A stretch of 64,000 bases of DNA from Todiramphus chloris collaris (Eukaryota; Chordata; Aves; Coraciiformes; Alcedinidae): assembly GCA_025345505.1 (NCBI GenBank), contig JANVCC010000010.1, positions 42,993,772-43,057,771 on the forward strand, written 5' to 3'. Both the position numbers and the translations under genes were made by a program. The notes under the pieces were generated by a model. It saw only the letters and a list, made by a program, of their open reading frames with translations, had not been told where the DNA came from and ran no database searches. Positions 37,850 through 50,600 of this stretch are shown here, piece by piece. How positions within the stretch are numbered: position 1 is the first letter of the stretch; each line of letters begins with the position of its first letter.

Positions 37850-38290
37850 CTGTTCACTACTTCTTGATGATAGCCTTCATAAAAACTGTTATTATGCTGA
37901 CTCTCAATTTTCTCTAATTTAGCCTGATCAGTTCCAGTTCTCTCAGTCTTTCCTCATAGGTCATGTTTTCTAGATCTCTGATCTCTTTTCTCTCTCAGGG
38001 CTTTTTTCAGACAGTTCATTTCTTTCTTTGAAATCTGATGCCGAAAAATGGATGCAGGATTCCAGCTAGAGCTTTGCACTGCCGGGCAGAGTTGAAGAAT
38101 TGCTTCCTGCGCTTTGCTGACTGCTCTCCCATACATGTCACAGAATGGTGATTGATTTTTTTTTTTTGCAGTAGGGCAACTGTGACTCTCACTCAGCTTG
38201 TGATCTGCTGTTATCTCCCAGACTGTCATTTGATGTTCCCCATCCTGAGCAGCTGATTATTTCTGCCTGATTATAGTCCCTTCTGCTTTT
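37850..38290 (-). repeat. Ancient antisense CR1-like LINE, ORF2 C-terminal part
   Basis: The + strand string CTCAGTCTTTCCTCATAGGTC is followed by ATGTTTTCTAGATCTCTGATC, then CACTGCCGGGCAGAGTTGAAG. These are the reverse complements of the conserved CR1 ORF2 end (YEERLRELGLF-type helix, then the FWAP and VARP-type segments), in the expected reversed order. Heavily mutated. This copy type is old and shared widely among reptiles and birds. Confidence 0.6.
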
Positions 38291-38499
38291 CTGTACAGCA
38301 TTTCAAACTTTTTTTTCTAAGAAATGCTCCAATTTATGAAAATTACTTTAAGTTCTAGCAAGGCCTTCCTGTTACACATTTGCAGGCTTAATTAATGTGG
38401 TTTCTGTTCTATTGTCGGAGTTCTTACTGAAAACTTTTCATTTTGTAATGGACCTCCAGTTAGCAGATCTTTTCAGTTGTTCAAAGACCCATTAGTAAT

Positions 38500-38720
38500 T
38501 ATTCTGTGGTTATGGTCAAACAGCTCTCACTTTCTAATACTTTGGTCAAACCTTGTTTCTTAAATTTGCTTATGAAATTCTTATGTAAAATGGCGTCAAA
38601 AATCTTGCTGACATCAAAATATATGACAGCCAGTTGTTTTTTGCAGTTGTGAATCCTTTTGCGCTCCTTACAAGCAAAGTAGACTGACTTGTGATTTGTT
38701 CTTGAACATTCCATGTTAAC
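38500..38720 (-). repeat. Ancient antisense LINE reverse-transcriptase fragment
   Basis: The minus strand reads LAVIYFDVSKIFDAILHKNF, a motif A palm segment of a non-LTR reverse transcriptase (D-x-S-K-x-F-D). It lies on the 5' side of the C-terminal fragment at 37.85-38.29 kb in the same orientation, so both may derive from one insertion with an internal deletion. Confidence 0.55.
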
Positions 38721-38984
38721 TATTACTCATCTGCTTATCTTTCAGTGTCTTTAAATTCTTTATTTGTCCCATTTTTTTCAGTGTATTGAATTTGAACTGA
38801 CTGCTCTATAATAAAAGACTTATCTACTAGCCGTCTTTGAGATCTTCTCAGTGACGATGAGTTATAGTTCTGAAATCCCTTCATGCCCATCTTGGCTGTC
38901 CTAGTATGAAGTTCATAATACATACCTGATTTGAAAACTTAGAATTTGTAGAAATGTTCTCTAGTTTGTTTCCCTATTTTAGGC

Positions 38985-39013
38985 TTAGCAACTGGATTAG
39001 CAACTGGATTAGC
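38985..39013. repeat. 12-bp tandem duplication
   Basis: The unit TTAGCAACTGGA occurs twice in a row plus a partial third (TTAGC). Small slippage duplication. Confidence 0.9.
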
Positions 39014-39088
39014 CACATGCTCCCAGATGACTCTTCTAATAAGTGTGCAAAAATGCATTAAACACATCAGCTTTCCTAATCATTTGTC

Positions 39089-39172
39089 ATAAAATCGTAG
39101 AATCGTAGACTCATTTAGATCAGAAAAGTTTTTTAAGACCGTCATGTCCAACTGTGAACCTAACACTGCCAC
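39089..39172 (-). mobile_element. CR1 3' tail fragment
   Basis: The + strand shows the reversed CR1 end: AATCGTAGAATCGTAGACTC, then TTTAGATCAGAAAAG, GTCCAACTGTGAACCTAAC and ACTGCCA. About 84 bp, in antisense within the METTL25 intron. Confidence 0.85.
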
Positions 39173-40227
39173 ATCTACACATCTGTCAGTGCCGTTACTT
39201 TTCTGTTAAGTTGTGGACTCTCTCTTGCCATAGCCACAACAGAGTAGCCATAGTGCAAACTCCTATACTGAAGAAGTACATCAGGTTTTTTCAGCTCTGC
39301 TCTTTCCATCAGTCTCTGCCTCCATTCACATTGCAAACCTACTTCCCACTCCTCTGACATGTTCCTTTTATGGTCAACTCAACTGTCTTGTTTAGCATCC
39401 AGGACTGCGGACAGGAGAAGCATGGAGACATCATGGTGTTTAAGAGGTGGAAAATGTTGTCTGGCAGCCCCATAGAGAACATGCTTTGTGAAAAGTGGTT
39501 ATAGTCATAACTCTAGCTGCCTTCTGTGATGCACTGGCTACTAAGGGCTGAAAGAGGAAGGGATAGTTGAGTTCTGGAGCTGCATTTGTATCAAATTCAG
39601 ACACAAATCACAGCATTTACAGTCATAGTAGCAGTGTTGGCAAGGTTACATCAGGTGACTGGAAAGAGAATAGGGGAACATGTAGTTCAAAGAAAATCGA
39701 AAAAGTTTTATTTTAAAGTTGTGTAACTTGAGGCACAGAGAAACAAAGTATTGTTTCCAGAATCTGATAGTAGATTTTGTGATGTGAATTACCATCCAAA
39801 AGTCCTGAGTGAAGCATGTTACTCTCACACCAGAATCCACTTCTCAGCTATTTAAATAAATCTCTTGGGGATGGGGGTGAGGAGGGGATAAGATATATGG
39901 GAGAGGAAATGAGAATGTTATCTCCACTTTACTGTGTAATACTCATTTAAGAATGGCTAGAGCCTTCTGAATAATGAATGTATCTCAGTATTTCATGTCA
40001 GTGCAAAATGCTGTCTGAAGAACAGTTATTGTAAATGAGAACCAAGAAACTGCTATTGGAAAATTATAATAAATCTTAGGAAAGTGCTAATTTCAAAAAC
40101 AAAACACGGATTTCATTGTGTTGTGTGACTTTCAATTAGGAAAAAAACATTTCATTTTAAAATTCTCTTGAAACAGTAACTAGAATAGCTCTGATGTCTT
40201 TTTTTTTTTTTTCCCAATCTCTTGCAG

Positions 40228-40302
40228 ATCTCAGACAGCTGTATAATGGATTACTATGAAAAATACAAGCACAGAATGAATGAGCTTGAAGCATTTAATA
40301 TG
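40228..40302 (+). CDS. METTL25: METTL25 coding exon F
   Basis: Twenty-five codons, ISDSCIMDYYEKYKHRMNEL followed by EAFNM, in phase 0 on both sides. YYEKYK-x-RMNELEAFNM is a highly conserved METTL25 stretch. The acceptor is preceded by a 12-T tract and CTCTTGCAG. The donor is ATG|GTAAAA, a weaker match than the others. Confidence 0.96.
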
Positions 40303-40923
40303 GTAAAAATTATAGGATTAATACTAGTACCTTGTATATATGTGCTAGTCTAGAACAAAGCCCTGTTAAGTTTTATGTGGAGGTGGACTGTCTTGCATTG
40401 TGGTATGCAATCTCAAAAACAAAGCAACTCCCCTTTCCAAACTTTGGAGCATATCCTATTACAAAACTATATTAGGTGTCAGTAAAATAATAAAGCAAAC
40501 ACATGGAAGATTCTTTTTCAAGGGGGACTATTACCTTGGAAAATGAAATGTCAGTCTCCTTTTAAACCTAGACTGGTCTCCATACAGTTATTTAATAAAA
40601 ATTCTTTTTATTAAAATTCATTATTTCCCTCTTAAAATCTGTCCAGTTTCATATAATATAATTTTCTTGTTGGACAATGTCTTGAAACCAAGTAAATAAC
40701 ATAGTTCCCTCACTTTATGGCATTCCATGTATATTTGATCTTTAATATAATCTGTTTCGAAGATGCCTGTCCCACAGGGAAAATTGACAAGGTGGCATTT
40801 GTACAACAGAACCATTAGAAAATGATTGGCCTTCCTGGAATTGTTCTGTGGAAGTGTAGCCATTTGGAAGTATATTGTCTCTCTTTCCCAAAATCATTAT
40901 AGTATCTAATCTTAATCTTTCAG
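40303..40923 (+). other. METTL25: METTL25 intron (621 bp)
   Basis: Short intron with no repeat recognised. It ends TAATCTTTCAG. Short minus frames here are chance. Confidence 0.9.
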
Positions 40924-40995
40924 CTGAAGGTTCTTCTGGCACCCTGCATAGAAGTTTTGATACTTCTGGATCGTCTTTGCTACCTCAAGGAGCAG
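40924..40995 (+). CDS. METTL25: METTL25 coding exon G
   Basis: Twenty-four codons, LKVLLAPCIEVLILLDRLCY then LKEQ, in phase 0 on both sides. It is a leucine-rich helical segment conserved in the family (APC-I-E-x-LILLDRL-x-YL-x-EQ). Donor CAG|GTATTT. If the donor is not used the frame reads on for about 50 codons before a stop, so intron retention would change the C-terminus. Confidence 0.95.
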
Positions 40996-42571
40996 GTATT
41001 TTTGCATTATATTTTATGATACCTGAAGGCAACATCAGTGAAATGAGACTATTTCAGACAATTTATTACTGTGCAGAGCAAAAAATCTCTGATGTAGAAT
41101 TATTATTCTCATCATATTTGCAAAAGTATATGCATTCATTCCATTTAGTATAAACATATGCCAGGCAGATGTTTTGATTTTCAGCAAAGCAGCAACAGTA
41201 ATGTTTATATTCTTTTAATTGTATGGTAATTACTAGTCAATAGACAGTAAAAAATAAATTAATTAAATCTGCAACAAATATCATTTTAAACAACATATTG
41301 ATATATTTAATAATTAAAACGAATATTGGAAATGCTAAACAAACATTGTGCTATACATGCTAGAGCTTCCAATGGATATGTGTTAGAACATATAACTCAA
41401 GAGATTTGGATTAGGTCCAAAATGTGTTATGATTTCCTTTTATTGTTTCTTAATTAAGATCAATGATGAGAGAAGGTGCGCTTTTTCCAACTGTATGGGT
41501 CAACTGAGGTACATTTGACTAACATACAGCTTGGGTATATTTTACAAGTATAGACTTGGGATATAATAAGCAAATGCTACTACATTTACTCCATAATGAT
41601 TTATATTACAGCGTTTCTTCTAGTATTAATTTTGAGCTTGGCATGATTAGATCAGAAGCAACAGTCATACTTTTTCTGCACCAGTAAACGTTTTTTTGAT
41701 AAATAGTAATTTGCTAGGATGAAATGGTAACATCCTTCAGCTTCTGCTCTGGGCCATGGTCAAAATAAAATTTTAAAATACAGTTTAAACCATTCATGTG
41801 AATAACTCTAGTTTTCTATTTTAAACCCTTAATTTTAACAGCTCCATTTTATCATAAGTAAAAATTCATTTTATTCTCTGCCACAGTGCACTTAGAACAA
41901 CTGAGTTACAGTAAATATATGCTTTTGTTGTAACTAGTATTTTTATGGATATTTAAGTAATGATGTATTTTCCTAAAATGCCAACTATGTGTAAATCATA
42001 TAGAGATCTGTGTGATTGCCAAGACAGGAGATCAGACTTGTTGCATTTAGCACTAATTTACCTTTTCTAAATGTAATATATGCATTGATTTAATCTTGTA
42101 CTGGTTGATTCACAAAATGTGTTTAGAAAGGAAAAATAGAAACGATAAAAGCCATATGCAACATGAAGACCAGATCCAGCTGGCCTGATTAATTTGAAAA
42201 GTCAGTTAATTAGCTTCAGTAGTAGAATGTGCTGCATGAAACGAGTAGGAGTTGATCCTGAATTTCTTTGCTCTAGTTCAACCAAAAAAAAAAAAGCTCT
42301 AATGATGAAGGGGTGGTAGGCTGTTATTTGATAGTGCCAGAAATAATGTAATGAATTTAAAATACATCCTGGTTTGGGTGTCCTCTTTTTTTCTCTGACA
42401 AACTTTCCGTGATTTTCTTGTTAGATAAGTGTTTTTCCTGCTTTGCATTAAGGACCATTTTTAAATTTTTTTTTTTTACAATGTTGTATTTCAAAATGTG
42501 GACCTTTTACCATATCTTAGCTTTTAAATCAAACACTTTTTTATATACTTCAACCATATATCATTTTACAG
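40996..42571 (+). other. METTL25: METTL25 last intron (1.6 kb)
   Basis: AT-rich, no repeat or exon recognised. It ends ATTTTACAG before the terminal exon. Confidence 0.9.
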
Positions 42572-42670
42572 GACAACATTGCCTGGTCTGGACTTGTGAA
42601 GTTATTTGATCCTGTGAAATCCCCCAGATGCTATGCAGTTATTGCTCTGAAGAAACAGTCATGTTTTTAA
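42572..42670 (+). CDS. METTL25: METTL25 terminal coding exon H
   Basis: Encodes DNIAWSGLVKLFDPVKSPRC, then YAVIALKKQSCF and the stop TAA at 42668-42670. The LFDP-x-x-SPRCYA-x-IALKK ending is the conserved METTL25 C-terminus and fits the usual position of the stop. Together the eight exons supply the last 227 residues, a little over a third of the roughly 600-residue protein. The methyltransferase half and start codon lie mostly upstream of the window. Confidence 0.96.
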   Translation, partial: DNIAWSGLVKLFDPVKSPRCYAVIALKKQSCF

Positions 42671-42840
42671 GTGGAAGCAAATTGCAGATAACTTGCAAAT
42701 TCTGAACTGATACTGCTGTTTCCTTGCTTTTATTCTTTTATTTTTAATTGATTCCTCAAGTACACTGCTTTTCATCTGCAAGAATAAAAAATGCAACATG
42801 TCTTTGACTAATGAGAAATAAATATCTCCTTTATAAATAC
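42671..42840 (+). other. METTL25: METTL25 3' untranslated region
   Basis: A short AT-rich 3' UTR of roughly 165 bases, from the stop to a probable cleavage site near 42835-42840. It is followed by the GT-rich downstream string TTGTTTCCTTGTGTCAGT. Longer isoforms using later signals cannot be excluded. Confidence 0.75.
42783..42822 (+). terminator. METTL25: Polyadenylation signals (two AATAAA)
   Basis: Canonical AATAAA at 42783-42788 and again at 42817-42822. The second, about 150 bp after the stop and just before a GT-rich element, is the better candidate. Confidence 0.8.
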
Positions 42841-45800
42841 CATTGTTTCCTTGTGTCAGTTATTAAACAATGTTTAATATCTGACTTTATTATAAAAGTT
42901 ACAACTCATATTTTAAAATACTTATCACATAATAATTTTTACATTTCTTCTTTTTAAGGCATTATACTATGTATCAATACCCCTTTTCATGATATTTCTA
43001 AACACAATATCATACCTCCTCAATTTTTACTAGTGGCTGGCTTCAGCAGTCTCAGGCTAGCCTCACCTTTTTCTTTTCTAGATTCAGATGATGCATACTA
43101 GAAACAGAAAAATAACTTGCCCTGTAAACAAGATGTTCGTAGATTAAATAGGGTCTTTTTACTTTGGTGTTCTCCAGGTCATCAGGACCAGCTTGCTTAT
43201 ACAGCAACCTAGAACAGCTTAGATAGCAACTACTTAAAAAGCACAGTTTTATATTAACCCCTTCTTCCTTCAGGCATGATCATGGCATCACTTGTTTGCC
43301 TGTCACTGTGAAAGAAAAAAAATATGTGTGCTCTAGTCCAGTGGGAGATTTTCCAGTGCTTAAGAATCAGCTGCTCTGCTGGGGTTCACTCCATAATCTT
43401 TGGGTTGAATCAGGAAGTTGTTATCTAGCCCTAATGTGTTGGATATGAATACTTTGGTACTTGAGTGAATTGAAACTTGCTGTACGGCATTCATGAGTGC
43501 AAAAGTTATTTGTTGCTGCACTTATCTCAATGGGTTGTCTAATTAAACTTGCAGATTTTCCATCAGTTACAAAAGATAAAAGTTTCTATTCTAAGTCCTA
43601 GTGCTTTTATTAGAAATTTCCAGCATATATAAAACATAATTAACTACCATAGTAGAAAAAAAGACAACAAATAAGTAATAAAGTACAGCATTAAAGACGA
43701 GAAGGGAAAAATGCAGTTTTGTTAGGCAGAAGAAGAGAATAACAAAAAAAATATATCTATATTAATGATACTGTGACAGTAATAGTCATAGCAATCAGAT
43801 TTGAGTAGCAACAAATCTTATGCTGTTTCAGTCTGCAAAATATAATGAGAGCTTGTGAACATGGCCACTCAAGAAAAGAGAAGTAAGGTATTTTTCTAAC
43901 AAGTCCCATCTTTCTTGCTGTGTTCACTTGGAAAGAATTACTTTTTTGGTGGTATAAGTTCTCTGCTGTCTATTTTAGGACTCACAGTCCTTATTAGCTT
44001 CATGGATCCACTATGAGCTTCTCACATTTGTTTGTGCCCACTATGTTCAATCCTCAGAGCTGCTGAACACCTGCAATACCTAAGGAAATTAACAGAAGTT
44101 GCAGGTGCTCACAGCATCTTCAGAGTAGAGCTAAGAAAAGAAAATGAGGCCTTCCATATAGGCCGCTTCTTGTTATATAGGGAGTACTGAGGAAACTAAC
44201 AGACTGGTAGATTCTTTTTCCAGGAGAGGAATCAAAACAAATAAAATCCTTTCCTAACCTCTAAGCATCTGGAAGGAAAGAAAAACACAGTAATAGCTGA
44301 TATAAAGAGGCAATCTGAAGTAAATGATGTTAAAAAGAAAAAAAAGATGAACAAAAATCTTAGAAAAATAGTTTTTATTACATTAGGTTCTGCTAAGACA
44401 TGGAGACTAATAATTAGTGAAGTGTTAGAGTGTTGTCATCCCAATCTTATGTGCTGTTGGAAAAATGCACTTGGGGACAATATTCCCTTTTTGTATTATG
44501 AATTGATTTTTCTGCTTTTTCAGACCAAATAATAAAACCCAGGCATATATGACATCCAAACAAAGAAAGCACAGTTTTGCACTGAAAACAGGTGCTTAAA
44601 AATATGCTATTATGTCCCAGAAGGATTTGTTTCTGCAAGCCCCACCTGGTTTAATTGAAAACAGTTGAAATGGCATAGGGTATACAGACTATTGCTAATT
44701 TTGTGTGATATTTTAATGTGTGCAATGCTATCTAAATTCAAACTTACATTCTTATTACTATCTTAAGAGGACATTTTCAACAGTTTAGAATAACAAACAG
44801 ATATCTAGGATTAGCCCAAGTGCTTTCTTGCTGATTTAAAAAGATTTGAATACATTTGCATCCCCCCCCCCAACAACTTCTCAGACTCTTTCAGTACTTC
44901 TCACGTACTTGCTAGTCTATGCAGGCAAAGACAGACGTGATGTGTTTCTTCGAATAATAGCTATCAACAGGTTTATATGATGAGTTTGCATTCAGCGTAG
45001 TCAGTTGCAGTCTGCTTTCAAAGCAGTTTCGAAGCTTTAGATGCCTGAATACATATGAGCTGTTGTTTACATAATGGAAAAATCCCTAACAGTAATCAAG
45101 ATGAATAAACCAATTTTTCTTCATGGTTATTGTTAGAAGTTCTTCCATAATATAAACCATATTCTAAATATGATGATGTCTTTTGATAGAATAGAAAGTC
45201 CATTTTCTTTTAGTGTGACAAGAGGTCTGATATACTCCCTAAGGAATAGTAGATATATCTGCTGTCCCTCAGGTGTTTGCCTGATTGTATTCATGGCACA
45301 GCTATCCATTCTCTAGCAGATTTATTTTTCTTAGCCTGTTCTTGGATGGAGGAAGAAGAGTATGCAGGGTATGTGTGCAACCTTAATGTCCAAGAGTGCT
45401 GTCGCCCTAAGATCCCCAAGCCTGCTTTTGTGACAGTAAACTTTAGTTCTGAAGTTGTGATTCATACCTTAGGACATCACACCACAAAAAAAATATTTTG
45501 CAGTGTTTTAGTTTCTGGGATCTTAGTTTCAAGTTTGTTTCTGATTGATTATGAAGTATTTTTATTACAAATTATCTTCTTCATTGACATTATTCCTTAA
45601 TTTACTGTTAAAACAATAATTATCTGCTTAGAGTTAAAATACTTCTGCTATATCGTGATGGAGTTAAAATATTGATTCTGAAAATCTATATGTCCTATGA
45701 TAGTGAAAACTCTGCACAGGGGAAGATGTATTTGGCTTGGTGGCAGCTGTATGTCTATGGGAGTATTCTTTCCTATCAGTACTTATTGGTTCAGATTTAC

Positions 45801-47461
45801 TTTTTTCCTAAAAACCATCCTAGATGTGTTGTTATATTGCCAGAGATCACTGATACAAAGGGCAAGAGGTAAAATATGACCAGGACCAAAAAAGTCGCTG
45901 ATGTGAAATAGCCAACTTAGTATAGTGCTTCCAACTCCCTTTTCTCTGGGAAGTAGCTGAGTACCCCATCTTCGTTAGCATCTTCAAATCTCTTTATCCC
46001 ATGCATTTTATCATTCTTACTGAGGTATGTCCTTTGTCTTGCTGATACATATACTCATGCTCTGAGAGGAATCCATCCAAGGCTATGAGCCATGAAGAAT
46101 TTTCAGTGTCCATAATTATATCAGAACAGAAGTATAGTTGCCCAGACATTTAAATGGGCAATGTAACACCTAAACTGTGACTGGTTTCCTTAGTTTCTGA
46201 CATTCATTTAAATTTTGCAGTTTCCAAAATTCCAATGCTTCCTGCCAGGTGGGAATGTGGCCTCATTCTCTGGTATCCAGCTGCAGTTCCCTCACCATCT
46301 GAAACAAGCAACTCAGTTTGATGGCTCTATATTCTGTATCTCTGGGCAACTGCTGAATAAGTTTGTTTCTTTGAATTTGATTATCCCACGTTGTTATCTA
46401 TGTCAATGTTGTATTTCAAAGTAGTCTAAGAAAAGGAGTAAATCCTTCTGAGATTTAGGATGCCTCAAAGAAGTTGCACAGCAGTTTTGCTTCTTGCTGC
46501 TCTCTCCCTTACAGCCTTGAATTTAATTCCTGATGATCAGAGAGATTAATAAGCGCCACACAGCCTGAGAGGCATAGGTTATTAAAAAATAATATGCACA
46601 ATATCTTCTCTTCAGGATTCTTTTTGATTTGAGAGCTCTGAGCCATTTTCTTCACAGAAATTCCAATGCACATTATCATTAAACTCAAACATCCAAGGAA
46701 ACCCACCAATGTAATGAAGATTTGCCTTAAACTGTTAGAACATGCTGTTGTATACCAGTCTTCACAGTATATACCTGCATCCTCCTCAAGGATGTCTGCA
46801 ATGTCAGTATCAAACCAGAGAGGAATACAGCTGATTGCTATGAGTGGGAGCTACTTCTAGGTTTATTTATTATTTGATTTTACAGTAATTTTAAGTTGTT
46901 TTATCCAAATGGAATGCTACTGTGTACCATCATTTCCTCAGAACTGTGGATTCAAAGAAGATCAGAAAATGGTTTCTAGATTACCAATTAAATTTAGAAG
47001 AAATTGAAATTGTACTGCATAAGTGTGTTCTTGGGTAGGAAAGCACAGTATACGTGCAGGTTATGTCATGAGGTACACTGTTGGACAGTATTTGTTAAAC
47101 TCACAAATACTAAGCACATAGGCAAGATTACATGCACAAAATATCTCAAAGATTTGCAGTTGCAATAAATTATTTTACTGTTCTTTGTAAACTGTAGGAA
47201 GAAATACAATTATCTTATTCAATAGACATACAGGAAAGCATGAGTAAAAAGGAGATTCAGATTTTAAACTTGCCTAGTAATATAGAAACTGGCTACAGAA
47301 ATGAAAGTTTTTGTTTTAGGGCAACAATCTGGTATATAATTCACCCCAGGAAATTGAGCTATTTTCTGCACAACGTTTATTTTGAACCTGTTGTATAATA
47401 CATAATTTAGGTCTACGCGTGGGGTTTTTTTATAGTTTATCATTATCATTTTATCATTCAT

Positions 47462-47601
47462 TGGAAGTTTTTAAGACCAGGCTGCATGGGGCTCTGAGCA
47501 ACCTGATCTAGTGGGAGGTGTCCCTACCATTGGCAGGGGGGTTGGAACTACATGATCTTTAAGGTCACTTCCAACCTTGACAATTCTATGATTCTATGAT
47601 T
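47462..47601 (+). mobile_element. CR1 3' tail fragment
   Basis: Contains GACCAGGCTGCATGGGGCTC, AGCAACCTGATCTAGTGGGA, GGTGTCCCTACC and GGGGTTGGAACTACATGATC. It ends TTCTATGATTCTATGATT, the perfect CR1 terminal 8-bp repeat. It is better preserved than the other short CR1 tails in the window, so probably younger. Confidence 0.93.
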
Positions 47602-50600
47602 AGATTCTCTTTTTTCAGTCACTGTGGTGTATAGTAAGCAAGGACTTTCCATTTCCCCTTGGATGTAACGCATCCTAACAAGATGCAATTACTTAGTATC
47701 TTTGTTTAAAAAAGACTGTCCAAAAGCAAAATATCACTTCTAAATATTAACTTACTCATGTAGATAAAGATTTTGTCAGGGCAGCTGGTATTTGGTTTCA
47801 CATGGAATTTATCAAGAAAAATCAAGATGCAGTAAATCTACTGAGCCAACAAATGAGATTGTTAGACTGGAGCTCAGATTGCCTTAACACACCAACTGTC
47901 AACTCTTTCATGAATCACTGATGAAAAGAGCAAAGCTGCCTGCTTACTGAATAACTCAGTAGTGTCTGGCACCAAAAGAGAAAATTCCAAGTAAGAAGGA
48001 GCAGTGATCACCTCTCCTGATTATGTAAACCTTCAGAAACAATAATTAAAATGTACAGTTGTAAATCTGTGTTGTTTATTACACCTCCTATTATTAGACT
48101 AATGAATAAAGACTGACAGTAGAAGCAGCCATGCTGTTTCTCAGCTATAAATCCCAAATTCACTTGTTAGTCTCAGAAAGGCTGAAGTTATCAAGAGGAC
48201 ACACAGATGTTAAAAAGTGTTGAAAGAGCTGTCCATTACTTGGATAAATGTGCCATTTGCTACTCTTTTTATGCTCGAAGGCACAAATATCAATTAAAAG
48301 AACCCAACTCACAAAATGCTCAATGGACAGCAGATACACCAAGTTTTATCAATTTTAAGCTCTTGGGTGTTTATTTATTGGCAGACTACTATTAGCTAAC
48401 AAGGGTTAAAAGGGTCATTTCAGAAAAATTGGGACCGTGCTGTTTATGATTAAAATCTTGAAATTAAAAGCAAATAAAAAATTGTAAACTCTAACTTTCC
48501 TGGAAATTTTACTTGTAATTTGAGAATATGAATAATGGTACAGTCATGTAGTAAAAATGCTTATCATTAAGATATACATTATACTATTATATATTATGCT
48601 ATTATATATGCATGATGATATTATGATAAGGTTCTTGACTTAAGTAAAAAATGTCTGGCCAACAAAAGCTTCAGGGAATTGCTTATTTGCTGTTTTAAAA
48701 GTCATTCTTCGGTAGTGATGTTGGAATTTTTTTTTATTATTTTTTTTTTTTAGTAAACAGCATTTGATTGAGTTTCTTTAGAATAAGAAGGTATCTAATA
48801 AAAAAAACTTTGAGAATAGAACATTGCATAAGTGAGAGAAATAAGTGTATCTAAGAGCTGATTTTTTTGATAAATATTCAATTTGCACTACTTAATCACA
48901 TGAATCAAGTTTAGTGTTTTGTATCTAAACATGTTACTGAAATCATGAATTATTGAGAAAAGTTAATTTCCTAAACCAGACTTTTAAATAGCGTTGAAAT
49001 TGAAATCATCACTTACATAACAGATATTAATAGAAAATAATCCATTACATACACTGACATAGTGAAGACCTGGGTCATCTTTATTTGAGTCACAAATTTC
49101 TGTTGAATTCCATGGGAGCAGGCTTGGATACACAAGCATCTGCGACTTCAGCAGTGGATGATCAAATATCTTTTGTACAAAGACAGTTCCAAATTTACAT
49201 TTGTGAAGGCAAAGAGATTGTGTACACTTCCTTTATCTATAATTGTATTGAAGCTGAACAGTATAGAAATTATTGTAATTGAAATCTTCCTGACATATAG
49301 TAAGAGAAGTTTCAAATGGCTTTTTGCCTATTTTTTATTTTAGATATGTTTTTAATGCATTCTGGCTCTCAGGATTTTCTTTTCTCTGCTCACTGCTCCT
49401 CTAACAATGAGAGCACTGATTGCAGTGGTACAGAGTTAAATGGCACTTATTGTTCCTGAGAATAACTCAAGTGTCACAGCCTGTACTTTCACTAAAGCTA
49501 GTAGTAAAATTCCCATGAACTCTATTATAACTGTTTTTATGAATAAGAAAAGTAAGATGTAGCCTTAATTCTTCAAAAAGCAACACTTGTTACAGTACTT
49601 TATCAGAAGATCTTCATAGCATTTCACTATAAACCTCTTTACCTTCCCTCCCTTTCTCTTTGCAGAAATTTTGTAAATGTTGTAAAACAATTGAATTTAT
49701 ATAAGTGGTATGTTTCCCCAATTAGCCACCTCTATCAGCACTTTGCAAGGAGCACATCCCTCAATTCATGATTAATGTTAAAGTAATGTTAATTAATAAC
49801 TCTTTCTGCATAGCCCATGAATTCAATACAGAACCTATAAATGTAGACTGTGAGGCATAAATTCTAATTAATTTTTACAATTCCATTTAAGATGTGTTTT
49901 CAGAATGGATGTCTATGGAAAACATTTTTTTAAATGTGATTTTATTGAAAATATTTTCCAGAAGGACTTGGAAATTATGTAACTGGAGGTATCATTTCAA
50001 TGAGGAATGAGAATAATACTTTAGGTTGTCAGTGGGAATTATTTTTATTTGCATTTTCCTGTTTGTTATGATTTAACATTTAGCTTTAAGGCAACATAAA
50101 TTAATTAAGTGTAAAATGTATCACAATTATTCATTCACTACTAGTGTGTTATTGAAATACTGCAGTTTCTTATGTTGCTAATTCTTTTTCCCATGGCAAA
50201 CTGTACCTAAGTTTCCAGAAGAACAAATACAGGAACATTCATGTTTTTATGTATCAGTGTTCTACAGTTTTACTGAATTAAATAAGAGTGTTGTGTTATG
50301 GTAAATAATGTAGTGTTTCTCCATTAAAACAGCTGCCAAAACAAATCTGAACACATTCAAGAGAAGACTACAGTTCACAGTTAAGCACTTAGTTTCTTTA
50401 CCAGTTTGTAATCAGAAGTTAATGTCAACTTAATTCACTGCTTTTTAGTCAGTTAAGGTTTGAGACCAGATTTAGATTCTGATTCTTCAGCTCAGGAGAG
50501 GAAAGATGGATCTGCTTTACATCATATAAAACTGCAATATTATTACCTTGGATCCCAGAGGCCACATAAGCCTGTTAGCATGGTATTACTCCAAAGTAAT

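Larger units (their letters stand above)
25739..40227 (+). other. METTL25: METTL25 intron (14.5 kb)
   Basis: Holds the 2-kb sense CR1 (25.9-27.9 kb), an A-tailed block near 29.4-30.07 kb, an AAAC-rich tract (30.88-30.94 kb), coding-like antisense blocks (30.3-30.6 and 36.4-36.7 kb), ancient antisense LINE DNA (37.85-38.7 kb), a 12-bp tandem and a CR1 tail (39.1 kb). Between these, 31.0-36.4 kb is plain AT-rich sequence, strongest at 32.87-33.33 kb, in which I see no gene. Confidence 0.85.
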
